64,000 bases of DNA. Source: Volutella citrinella (taxonomy: Eukaryota > Ascomycota > Sordariomycetes > Hypocreales > Nectriaceae). The stretch covers positions 5,208,001 to 5,272,000 of the forward strand of contig JAWZSP010000003.1 of assembly GCA_034401135.1 (NCBI GenBank), written 5' to 3'. Below, in pieces: positions 21,515-31,244 of this stretch. Both the position numbers and the translations under genes were made by a program. A model generated the notes under the pieces. It worked only from the letters and a program-made list of their open reading frames with translations, searched no databases and was not told where the DNA came from. Position 1 is the stretch's first letter, and each line of letters begins with the position of its first letter.

Positions 21515-24490
21515 ATGGGAAACGTTTTTTCCTCATCCAGTGGCGGTGAGCTCAGCGACGCCGCCAGGGCCGCCCTCGAGAAGAAGCTCGCCGACCGCGA
21601 GGAGACGATCCAGATCCTCGAGGAGGACCTGTCCAAGAAGGAGAAGGAGTACACCACAGCTGCCAAGGATGCCGAGGAGCTGCGGAAAAAGATTGACGAG
21701 CTCGACGCCCAATTGACCGCCTCCCAGCAGGAGAGCCAGCAGAGCCAGCACTCGGTCGCCAGCCTCGAGGCCGAGCTCCGCCAGAGCAGCGACAAGGTCA
21801 AGGAGCAGCTGCGAGCCGCCGAGCAGGCCGCTAATGCCCGCCTCGAGGAGCTTGATGCCGCCCGCGCCGGCCTGACGTCGCTCGAGGGCAAGCTCGAGGG
21901 CCTCGAGAAGGAGAAGAAGACGCTCGCCGACGAGCTGGCCTCGCTGAAGCAGAAGCAGGAGTCGGACAAGGACGAGCACGCCACCCTTGAGCAGAAGCTC
22001 AAGGCCCAGCTCGACGAGCTCACCGCCCTCAAGACCCAGTTCGCCGAGGTCGGCGCTGAGCGCGACTCGCTCCAGCAGACCCACGACCAGCTCTCCAAGG
22101 ACCTCGACGAGGCCAAGAAGACTGCCGCAGAGTCCCAGGACAAGAACGCCGCCGTCTCGGCCGAGGCCGACAAGACCCGCGCCGACCTCGAGGCTGCCAT
22201 TGCCAAGAACAAGACCGAGCTCGACGAGTCCCAGAACAAATACAATGGCCTGCAAGAGTCGCTCGACAAGCTCAAGGCCGAGTTCGAGACTGAGGTCGCC
22301 GCGCTCAAGGAGAAGCTGTCTACCACAGAGAAGGAGAAGGAGTCGCTAGGAAAGGAGAACGAGTCCCTCAAGAAGGACTCGTCCACCGAGCTCGTCGCTG
22401 CTAGGGACGAGATCGCTGCCCTAACGGCCAAACACGAGGCCGCCGTCAAGGCCCAGGAGGACGCCGCCAAGGAGATTGAGGCCGTCAAGAAGGAGCTGGC
22501 CGACACCCTCGAGCAGAAGAAGGCCGCCGAGAGCACTGCCGGGTCGGAGCTGGAGAAGGCCAGCGCTGACCTCGCCGCCGCCCAGGCCAGCCTGAAGGAG
22601 CTGGAGGAGGCCCAGACCAAGCTCAAGGAGGAGCACCAGAAGGATTCCGAGGCCAAGGACAAGAGCGCCGCTGACCTCGACGCCAAGCTCAAGTCGTCGA
22701 CCGAGGAGCTCGCCCAGCAGAAGAAGGAGCAGACCGACAAGATCGCCGAGCTCGAGGCCAAGCTCGCCGACGCCGCCAAGGCAGCCGAGGCCGACAAGAC
22801 TGAGCTGACCGGCAAGGCGGCTGAGCTCGAGGCCAAGGTCAAGGAGCTCACCGAGGAGCAGGAGAAGCGATCCAAGGAGAGCGGCGACGCGGCTGCCGAC
22901 CTCGACGCCAAGCTCAAGGCTGCGGCCGAGGAGCTCGAGAAGGCGAAGAAGGAGGGCGCCGACAAGGCTGCCGAGCTCGAGGCCCAGATCAAGGCTGCCA
23001 CCGAGGCTGGCGACAAGTCGACACAGGAGGGTGCTGCCAAGGTGGCTGACCTCGAGGCCAAGCTCAAGGCCGCTACTGAGGTTGCCGACAAGTCAACGCA
23101 AGAGGGCGCCGAGCTCGCGGCCAAGATCAAGGCCGCCGCCGACGAGTCCGAGAAGGCCGCAAAGGAGGTTGCCGACAAGATCGCCGACCTTGAGGCCAAG
23201 CTAAAGGCCTCCGCTGAAGCCGCCGACAAGTCAACACAGGAGGGCGCCGAGAAGGTGGCCGACCTTGAGGCTAAGCTCAAGGCCGCCACTGAGGCTGGCG
23301 ATAAGTCCACACAAGAAGGTGCCGACAAGATCGCTGACCTCGAGGCTAAGCTCAAGGCTGCTACAGAGGCCGGCGACAAGTCGACCAAGGAGGGCGCTGA
23401 GCTCGCGGCCAAGATCAAGGCCGCTGCTGATGAGTCTGAGAAGGCTGCGAAGGAGGTTGCCGACAAGATCGCCGAGCTAGAGACTAAGCTCAAGGCCGCT
23501 ACTGAGGAGACTGAGAAGGCTAAGGAAGAGACCACCGGAAAGGTGACAGAGCTCGAGACGAAGCTGACGGCGGCTACCGAGGAGGCTGAGACTGCCAAGA
23601 AGGAGAGCGCCGACAAGGTGACAGAGCTTGAGACGAAGCTAACGACTGCTACCGAGGAGGCTGAGAAGAGCAAGAAGGCTGACGCCGATAAGATTGCAGA
23701 GTTCGAGGCCAAGCTGAAGGCTGCTGTCGAGGAGACCGAGAGCGCCAAGAAGGAGACTGCCGACAAGGTGGCTGAGACGGAGAAGAAGCTCCAGGCCGCC
23801 ACCGAGGAGCAGGATAAGGCTCAGAAGGAGCACGAGACCAAGGCGGCCGAGTTTGAGACCAAGCTCAAGGCCGCCACCGAGGAGACTGAGAAGGCCAAGA
23901 AGGAGTCGGACGAGAAGGTCGCTGCCTTTGAGGCCCAGGTCAAGACAGCTACCGAAGAGCAGGAGAAGCTGAAGAAGGACCTCGAGGCCAAGGCCGAGGA
24001 GCTCAAGACCGCCTCCGACAAGAGCGAGACCCTGCAAAAGTTGATCGACGACATGACGGCCAAGCTGCGCTCAAAGATTGAGGAGCTCGTCGCCTCCAAC
24101 AAGAAGATGGAGGACCTGTCCGCCAGCGTCAAGGAGCTCACCTCCAAGGCCGAGGCTTCCGACAAGGTAAGAGACCCGGACAATCCCTCTGACGCCCAGG
24201 ATGCAGACACTAACGGACGCCAACAGGAGACCAAGGACCTCACCGCAAAGGTGGCCACCCTCGAGGCCGACGCCAAGAAGGCCCAGGACGCCGAGGCGGC
24301 CTCCAAGGCCAAGGTGGAGGAGCTCGAGGCCGGCGAGGCCAAGCTCAAGGCGTCGCTGGACGAGAAGGAGGCCGGCCTGACCAAGGCCGAGGCCGACAAG
24401 AAGGAGGCGCTTGACCGGATCAAGGCGCTCGAGGCCGAGCTCAAGGAGCTCAAGGACAAGGCCGCCGCCGCCCCCGCCAAGGAGGAATAA
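21515..24490 (+). CDS. Long coiled-coil repeat protein, possible N-myristoylation site
   Basis: The uninterrupted frame has 991 codons. A canonical intron (24167-24226, gtaaga...cacTAACgg...caacag, exactly 60 nt and stop-free) very probably interrupts it, leaving 971 residues. The start MGNVFSSSSG fits the N-myristoylation pattern (Gly2, Ser6), which suggests membrane tethering. Almost the entire rest is a heptad-type Ala/Glu/Lys/Leu coiled coil. From about residue 485 to 700 it is built of imperfect units of about 24 residues around VADLEAKLKAATEAGDKSTQ. An ELAAKIKAAADESEKAAKEV block occurs twice (DNA about 23110-23170 and 23399-23460). No enzymatic domain is visible. Likely roles are scaffold or tether, but this is inference. 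Strong G/C-ending codon bias suggests high expression. Confidence 0.85.
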   Translation: MGNVFSSSSGGELSDAARAALEKKLADREETIQILEEDLSKKEKEYTTAAKDAEELRKKIDELDAQLTASQQESQQSQHSVASLEAELRQSSDKVKEQLRAAEQAANARLEELDAARAGLTSLEGKLEGLEKEKKTLADELASLKQKQESDKDEHATLEQKLKAQLDELTALKTQFAEVGAERDSLQQTHDQLSKDLDEAKKTAAESQDKNAAVSAEADKTRADLEAAIAKNKTELDESQNKYNGLQESLDKLKAEFETEVAALKEKLSTTEKEKESLGKENESLKKDSSTELVAARDEIAALTAKHEAAVKAQEDAAKEIEAVKKELADTLEQKKAAESTAGSELEKASADLAAAQASLKELEEAQTKLKEEHQKDSEAKDKSAADLDAKLKSSTEELAQQKKEQTDKIAELEAKLADAAKAAEADKTELTGKAAELEAKVKELTEEQEKRSKESGDAAADLDAKLKAAAEELEKAKKEGADKAAELEAQIKAATEAGDKSTQEGAAKVADLEAKLKAATEVADKSTQEGAELAAKIKAAADESEKAAKEVADKIADLEAKLKASAEAADKSTQEGAEKVADLEAKLKAATEAGDKSTQEGADKIADLEAKLKAATEAGDKSTKEGAELAAKIKAAADESEKAAKEVADKIAELETKLKAATEETEKAKEETTGKVTELETKLTAATEEAETAKKESADKVTELETKLTTATEEAEKSKKADADKIAEFEAKLKAAVEETESAKKETADKVAETEKKLQAATEEQDKAQKEHETKAAEFETKLKAATEETEKAKKESDEKVAAFEAQVKTATEEQEKLKKDLEAKAEELKTASDKSETLQKLIDDMTAKLRSKIEELVASNKKMEDLSASVKELTSKAEASDKVRDPDNPSDAQDADTNGRQQETKDLTAKVATLEADAKKAQDAEAASKAKVEELEAGEAKLKASLDEKEAGLTKAEADKKEALDRIKALEAELKELKDKAAAAPAKEE
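22975..23500 (+). repeat. Internal coding repeats of the coiled-coil gene
   Basis: At least five imperfect units of about 72-75 nt encode variants of EGADKIADLEAKLKAATEAG. A larger unit of about 290 nt containing the ELAAKIKAAADESEKAA block is duplicated. Copies differ mainly at third codon positions (for example gccgccgccgac versus gccgctgctgat), so the repeat has been kept at protein level. Confidence 0.8.
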
Positions 24491-25332
24491 GGCGCAACGC
24501 GAGCCGACGAGGAGGAAAACGAAAAAAGGAAGAAGTGCCCCATGAGTCAATGATGTTCTTAACGCCCATGACGTACGTTTCGATGTATATGACGGGATAC
24601 GAAGGAGTAGGAGCCCACCCACGTCTCTGATGATGTCGATACCCACATATAGCCTTAATTGATAATTGCTTGCTTGTTGTCACGTCGAGTTCCCGCGAAT
24701 GCTTCTCGCGAATGCCTGTCCTGTGCCTGTCCTGGTGCCTGCCCCGGCTAAGCATCAATGATCCCTGCTGCAGTTCATGTTCGCATCAGTGGATGACGGG
24801 ATATCCCTACAAGTAGCCCCGCATGCTACCTTATCCTAGCGAGAGCTGTATAGCATGTCAAATATAGCTCTGTTTATTTATTGTATCTCATGCATTTAGT
24901 TCTTTTCTTTATGGTCATCATCTTCCGCTGGAAGGCGAATCCCAGGATCAGGCTCTTCATCTGTTGGGCCACTAAGTCGCTATCCCACGGCGACCATTCA
25001 AGTATCATCCGCCCATAGAAGAGAATCCAGCAGCTCCATCCCCATGTACTTTGTAGGCTGACATCCGGACCCCGCAGCATCAGAACCCCGCATGCTCGAC
25101 TTGATGCGTGGTTTTGGTTGGAATGTCGTTTCGGTCATCATGACACAGCAACAGTCACATCTAGAACAGGACGGCATGTACCCCGCCAGAATTCCAAGAA
25201 TCTACGTCCGTGGTCATGACTTCATGACTTGTATATTCAATTTACCCTCGCTGAGCAGTCTAGTGTGTAAATGCAACATCAAATGCCGAGCCAGCGGCAT
25301 GGGTATCTACTATCGTGTACATGTTCGTCCCT
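24491..25332. other. Convergent 3' spacer, no gene recognised
   Basis: AT-rich in parts (24850-24910). It lies between the 3' ends of the coiled-coil gene and the GH128 gene. No coding pattern. Confidence 0.35.
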
Positions 25333-26295
25333 CTACCATCTGAGAATGAGAAACCCGATGGAAATAAATGCAACACCCGTGGAACATAGGAAAGATGGTG
25401 TCGGCCGTGCGCCGTCAGAGGTGCCCGAGGTGCCCTTCTTGAAGCCGCGATCTTGTCCGCCCAAGTAGTATGCCCCCAACTCCGTCAGCTTCCCGCTACT
25501 GTCAAGGAGAGATACGCCATCGCCCGTCCACTTGTTTGCCTTGCTGGTGCGGAACGCCCCGAACCAGGCGTACCCCTGGACGGCATCGTTGCCGTCGAGA
25601 AACTCGAGGCTCTCCGTCATCATTGCCAGGGTCGCTTTCTGGTCCGCCTTTGGGATCGCGAGCTCGGTGACCCAGTACTTGAGGTCGGGCGACACGGAGC
25701 CGTAAAATTCTTCGAGAGTCTGGAGCCATGCCTTGAGCCCTGGTGCGTCGCCATACCAGTGGACGGCGACAAAGTCGGTGGGACAGCCTCTGTCGTCAAT
25801 GCCGAAGCAAGACTCATTGAACTTCTTGAGCCACTCCAGCCCTTTCGGTGAACCGGTCACGACTGGGTGGCTGATGTTCCATTTCCGGTCTTTGGAATCT
25901 CTTAACGGAGCAATGTGAGACATGTACGCCTCGGCCGCATCCTTGGGCGAGATGGAGCTGCCACCGGTGTCTTTTTCCCCGTCGGGCTCGTTGAAGGTGA
26001 GAAGATGGGTCGAAGATTCGGGTAGCCTTCCGAGCTGAGTGTTAAAAGACGAATCTTCGGCTTCCTTGACGCCGTGCACTAGCGGGACAAACGGGATGGA
26101 GCGGTTCATGCCCTCGACAGGCCACAGCGACCAGGTGTAGTACCACGAGATGGGCGAGTTCCCCGATAGGAGCAGATCATTGTCGGGCTTCCTGCCATCG
26201 GCGAGATGTGCGAGTCCTCGTTTGGTGGGCATGTCGTCAAGGGCGAGACCCAAGGACGCCAGGCCCAGAGAGGCTGTGATTGTCGTGGGCTTCAT
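25333..26295 (-). CDS. GH128-type glycoside hydrolase, secreted and GPI-anchored
   Basis: A single exon of 320 codons. An N-terminal hydrophobic segment (residues 1-18, MKPTTITASLGLASLGLA) looks like a signal peptide. The catalytic core has the features of the Asl1-like/GH128 family: SWYYTWSLWP near residue 50, LLTFNEPDG with the presumed acid/base E103, and YWVTELAIP with the presumed nucleophile E211. DFVAVHWYGD and VQGYAWFGAF lie between and after them. Family members cleave beta-1,3-glucan. The C-terminus has a small-residue, Ser/Thr/Gly-rich linker followed by a hydrophobic tail (about residues 303-320), as expected for GPI attachment, which would place the enzyme on the cell surface or wall. 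It is tandem with the hevein-motif gene upstream, 0.5 kb away on the same strand. Confidence 0.88.
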   Translation of the reverse strand: MKPTTITASLGLASLGLALDDMPTKRGLAHLADGRKPDNDLLLSGNSPISWYYTWSLWPVEGMNRSIPFVPLVHGVKEAEDSSFNTQLGRLPESSTHLLTFNEPDGEKDTGGSSISPKDAAEAYMSHIAPLRDSKDRKWNISHPVVTGSPKGLEWLKKFNESCFGIDDRGCPTDFVAVHWYGDAPGLKAWLQTLEEFYGSVSPDLKYWVTELAIPKADQKATLAMMTESLEFLDGNDAVQGYAWFGAFRTSKANKWTGDGVSLLDSSGKLTELGAYYLGGQDRGFKKGTSGTSDGARPTPSFLCSTGVAFISIGFLILRW

Positions 26296-26803
26296 AATCC
26301 AGGGGGATAGCCCAGCAGAATGTGATGATGATTTTGGATCCAGCAGCGAATGTGATAGTGGTTGATGGAGAGGCCACCGCTACGAGACGAAGAAAGTACC
26401 CAAACTTTAAGCATATGGCACGGGCCGAGGATGAAACGGCTTTATAGTTTATTTGGCGCCGTTTAAACGTCCAAGGAAAGGTTGAAACGAGGGCTCGATG
26501 TCATCTACAGCGTCACTAAGCTGCTGATTGGTGGGGGGAGGCCGTGACGTCACAAATGAGCTAGGGTGCCAACTTGGCTGGGTTTGCCACGACCCGGAAA
26601 CAGGAATCACGGGGCTTGGACGCTGCAACTAAAAATAACGAAAATAAAATAAGAATAAAAATGGTGCATTGCACTAACGAGTAGCAAACTAGATGCGGCC
26701 ATTCGAAGATGGTGGAACAGAATGTTCGGCTGGGGGATGCGATGTAGCGTCAATACTATATGCAACAACACAGTGATGACCATGATGCCGGCAGTTGTAG
26801 TCC
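26296..26803. promoter_or_regulatory. Upstream region of the GH128 gene
   Basis: This half-kilobase spacer between two leftward genes must hold the GH128 promoter and the terminator of the gene at 26804-28834. An A-rich stretch (aaaataacgaaaataaaataag) occurs near 26631-26660. No open frame worth calling. Confidence 0.35.
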
Positions 26804-28834
26804 TTAGTCGTCACAGGGAAAGTTCTTTGAAATGGATCCCTCTCCCTTCTTCCAGGCGATCCAGTTGCGGTGGGCCTCCTTGCCAGTGCAGACGGGGATC
26901 CTGACCATGCCCGGAGCCCGGATGCCATTGTCCATGACGGACTGCATCGTGTCCGCGTCGGCCTTCCAGGGGATGTCTTCAGGGTTGGGCTTGTTCTTGC
27001 GCCCATTCTTAATCCAAGTGTTGACCGCGCTAGAGTCTCTCATGTCAGCACATGTCTCATCGCAGGGGGCGGTAGATGGGAGACTTACGCATGCACCAGG
27101 TCATCCTCCCCGATTCCACCATAGGCATCCTTGACGCCGAGCTTGTCCACGCCCGGGGGCGCCCTAAAGTTGCCGCAGCTAACGGTGCCAAGGCCGTCGT
27201 CGTAGCAGCTGTCGCCGCCCCGGGGCGTTGACTGGAGGTAGTAGCCGACCCCGTTGATGCAGTGGTGGTCGGTTCCCTTGCTGACATGGTCCTCATGATT
27301 CTTGTCTGCGCCGCACTCCTTTGTTCGGAGCACAATGCTGAGGGTGCATGTCAGTTCAGCATAGTCCTGCAGTTACTCGGGGGATCGGGAACGCGGGGCC
27401 TTACAACGGGTGGATTTTGGACGGTCCAGTGTGCCAGGCGTACGGGATGAGCTGGCCGTAGATGGCGCGCTCGACCCTTTTCTTGATGTCCTCGGCGGAG
27501 AGAATCTCGGCGGCTGTGCCAACAAAATTGCCGCTGGACAATAGAGCCCAGAGGGTGTCAACACTAGATACCTTGCCGCTGAACAGTGATTTGCTCAGCT
27601 TATCCATGGACTTGCCCCAGGTGCGCACCATTTTCTCCACGGTACCTCGTAGGTCCTCTGTAGCCTCCTTTTCCTCCCTAATAAAGGTTAGCACACGGCT
27701 TTCCTAGTGTCCTAGGGGGGGCACGATGATGGAATGGGTAGACATACTCTTTGATAGCGCCTTGAACAATGCCGGCGCCCTCGCCGACCAAAGCAGCAAG
27801 GACGTCGGTGGTTGCCTTGCCGGAAGTCCCGGCTCCCTTACTGACTGCACAATCTCGGATTAGCGACTGCTCGAATATTAAAGGGCCATGTAGGCATGCA
27901 TGGGACTCATACTCCCAGTCCATGCAGGCCCAGCTACTGCACCGTAGCCCATGGTGGCTATTTTGATGATCTCGGCAGACTTGAGGCCGCCCTTGTCGAC
28001 GGGTGCAAAGTCGTCGGCAAAGGACCCCATGGATCGGCTCATTCCGCTGGCTGTCTTGTCGAGCAGGTCATACCAGTTCCAGAGAACCTGGTCAAGTTAG
28101 TCGTGATTGACCCTGTCGACGCCAGTCCCAATGCCATCAGTCGTCACTTACATCACTGAGAGTCGAGAACGAGTTGAGAATCAGGTATCCGGCTGGCGAG
28201 TCAGCGTCCTCGCAATCTTTCACCCTGTCACAGCCGTTTCGATCGGTGAGCAAACCACAGTTTCTCTGCTCGCCGCCACCAACAATTTTGGACATCTACA
28301 GATCACTCCGTTAGCATCCATGTCGTCCGTGAAACAACACCAGGGACTCACAAACTCCGAGTACGAGAGCTTGGTTGTACTCTTATCCTTGACGCCGTCG
28401 GTCCAATAGACACCGCCCATGGCACGAGTCCAAATCTCGTGTGCCCAGTACCATGCCTTGCCGGTTTTTGCCACCTGCCAGCGCTCCGAGCCATCTGCCT
28501 CCCAGTCGTCTCTTTCAGTGCACTTAACCTTCTTCCAGACCTGCTCGTAGCAAAGTTCGCCATTGATGCAGTCTGTGCATGTCTTGCTGTCCCATCCACA
28601 TTCGCCCTGCTTGCTGCAGCAACTTGAATGCAATTGGTGTCAGTATCTGATCCTCAAAGCGATAGACTCTAAAAGCCCAAAAGGCATGACCTACGCGTTA
28701 TTGGGACAGGCGCTGTCTTTGCTGCACATGACCCCTTTAGCCATGCTCTGCAAAGTTATTTCATTGCGGGAAACTGCGGCTGCCCATATGGCTGTTATGA
28801 ACAGCGGCACAATGATGGCCTTGGTGGAAACCAT
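26804..28834 (-). CDS. Secreted hevein-motif protein with subgroup-C-chitinase-like C-terminal region, no GH18
   Basis: Eight exons on the minus strand: 28834-28695, 28622-28352, 28295-28152, 28087-27913, 27844-27748, 27677-27405, 27337-27089 and 27029-26804. They join in frame to 524 residues. Residues 1-22 look like a signal peptide (MVSTKAIIVPLFITAIWAAA). A cysteine cluster follows, CPNNACCSKQGECGWDSKTC, the core spacing of a chitin-binding type-1 (hevein/CBM18) knot. Later parts, including YLILNSFSTLSDVLWNWYDL, APPGVDKLGVKDAYGGIGED and GIRAPGMVRIPVCTGKEA, with a NFPC ending, resemble my recollection of the tail that follows GH18 in large fungal subgroup-C chitinases. The GH18 DxxDxDxE motif is absent. 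Hydrolase activity is therefore unlikely; wall or chitin binding is inferred. All seven introns have GT..AG ends. Confidence 0.68.
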
Positions 28835-31244
28835 GATGGAGGCTGTATGGATCGCGTTGTCTTGTGTAGTCTTGTGTACTTCTTCTTGCTTTCCAACGAG
28901 CAGGAACAGCCAGGGAAAGACCCTTTATATATGCCAAAACGTCGAGATTGGTCCTACTTCTTTGACTCTTGCGGCATCCGCGATCAACATCATGGCTATG
29001 AACAACTCGCTGCGCCGTCTCCACTCAGGCACATGATGGATGGCTATGCTACTGTCCCACGTGGTCCGTGTTGGTCGCCGATTATCAGCCATCGGATGCT
29101 TTCCTGCTGCCAAGCTTCCTACGGCAATCTCTGAGTGTCTGGGGAGTGGAAACGTATTACTCTAAAGGCCGACCTTGCTCTTCGTCTTCAGTGTATGAGC
29201 CACGACGCGGTCATGATGGGAGAGGCATCCCTGCAGATGATCATGACTTGATCGGGATAGAAATGCCACTTGCGGTTCGTCTTCCACTGTCCCTAGCCAA
29301 GATGAGCGCTAAGCTGCAATCTAGCCTGTTGACTGGCTATCGTTATAAGGCTGGGTGGATCTGTGCTGTTTCAGCCCCTAAGAATAGCTTGCTCTCCAAT
29401 TTACAGGCCTTAGGATCAGAGTTGTCAATGAGTGGGCCCTGATCTTCCTACTTGTGGCGATAGTATCGATGCGGTGGATTCTTACTGGCTCTTAATGGAG
29501 AAAAGCACCCGTAGGTTGTGTGAATCTTGTATTGGTATTGACAACTCTGATTCCTGGGGCACGTACTGTCTAAGCCCGCGACTGGCGCTTGGATTTTGGT
29601 GTGGGGTGATGGACAAGGATGAAGCCTCCTCACGCACACAAAAGATCTTTTTCCTTCGATGTCATAGCACCCAAGTTGCCGAGCATGGGGGCCGGGGCCT
29701 CGGACGAAGCGCCAGGACCGGCAATCAGATTGCGAGCAGAACAGCCAACTGATCACTATCCCCGGTCAAACGCTGGTATTTGCCGAATAGTCGCTGGAGG
29801 TGACGCCTTTAATTTTCTTGTAATTTGCCGATGTGGCGATACACGTCCTCCCAAGTCTATGAGCTCGCTCCCTCGCGGCGGCTGAGTATCATCTCCACCT
29901 GCTCCAGTGGATACCGGGCGTGATAGCCGAGGCTCGCGTCGACTGCTCGCGCCTACGAGCGACTTCCAAACGCTTTGCCTAGCCGGGTGACGGCGGCTCA
30001 GACTGTGTTGCCAAGGCCAAGTTTGAGACACTCAGCTGAGTTGGTTGCCGATGCAGGCCAGTTCCCGACGCTGGTCATCGAATGCGATGGACCATGTCGG
30101 GCATCCCGAGATGGACTGGCCGACCGTGAATACGAGAGCCGAGTGTGGGGCCTTCTGACATTGATATGCGGGTCATGTCAGTCTTTGCCAGAAAATGATA
30201 GTGCACAGGCAACATGGACCCCGTGGTCTTTAGATTAGACGCAAGAGGAATTAGGGCTGTGGATATCTGAGTCTGGGCAACCGAGGGCAAGAGGAGAAGC
30301 GTTTGACAGTGCGCGGCTTGATGAACTGATGCACAATACATTGGTACATACATAAGACAAGGTAAGACTAAAAGGCCGGCAAACGGATCAGGTATAGGGT
30401 CGTAGAAGCGACAAGGGTTGGGTTGTAGCAACGACTGATTGGTTCCGGTCCCAAAGACTTTCGTAGTGGTCTTGAAACAAAGGTCCATCACGCTCGATAG
30501 GATCGTCAACAAAATACCCAATAATTCCCCTCTTTATGCTGTACAATTTTGCTCCACGCGTAAACTTAACTCGGCTTGCTAAGTCTCCGACGACAAAAAC
30601 CCCGATAATCGGCGGATGACCAAACAGCATCCTCAACACCCTACGTACCCTAAACCTGACATAATTAAACAAAAGCAGTCAAAGGCTACGAACCGTTAGG
30701 ATCCATCAAGTGTTAGCCGAAGAGTTGAGAAAAGAGAGCTGAACGAACTACTACCCTTACCAAACAGCACAGATCCTTGCGTGGTTATCTGCTAGTGTAC
30801 AAACGAGCGTGCCACAACAGTAGTTGCAGACTGAGGGTCAATCAATCGCCCGCAGTGCCTTCATTTCTTTACAGAGTGGTATTTATTGCAGTGCATACGA
30901 GGTTCGTGTTTTGTTACCGCGCTAGCTCTGACACCTGTCTTGATTCTTGTATGGGAGAGACAGTAGACGGTGGCCGTAGTTTCTGCCCTCAGCAGTAGGA
31001 TACTCATGGTGGTTGATAGTTTTCCTGTCCAATAAACTCTATCCTAGGATTTTCCGTCCCGTACATTGAGTGCCCTGATAGCGTTGAATGTGATGTGACT
31101 GTTTGTGCAGGCAAGAACTGCAGTCGCAAACCTAGATGGCCTCAGGTCGTCAAACCTTTCATCTCCGACAGACAGAACTACTCCCTACCCGCAAGAAAAT
31201 TCTTTCCTCCTCCCCAACTCAGACCACATCTACAAGTCGAAACC
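28835..31244. other. 2.4 kb divergent spacer, no firm gene
   Basis: It lies between the leftward hevein-motif gene and the rightward F-box gene. Short frames are present on both strands. The only one with a mildly protein-like composition is 30388-30672 on the minus strand (94 codons, containing IGVFVVGDLASRVKF), which I do not recognise. The frame leading into the F-box gene is open from 31095, but its first 50 codons look like leader sequence. Confidence 0.3.

Noticed and set aside
21490..23802. 770-codon open frame on the minus strand, Ser/Ala/Leu-rich
   Set aside because: It is the mirror of the coiled-coil gene: G/C-ending Glu, Lys, Ala and Leu codons produce few stops on the opposite strand. 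The sense strand has clear heptads, a good start and a canonical intron.
30388..30672. 94-codon minus-strand frame with protein-like composition
   Set aside because: No family recognised, no leader or splice pattern, and an isolated position; too weak for a CDS call.
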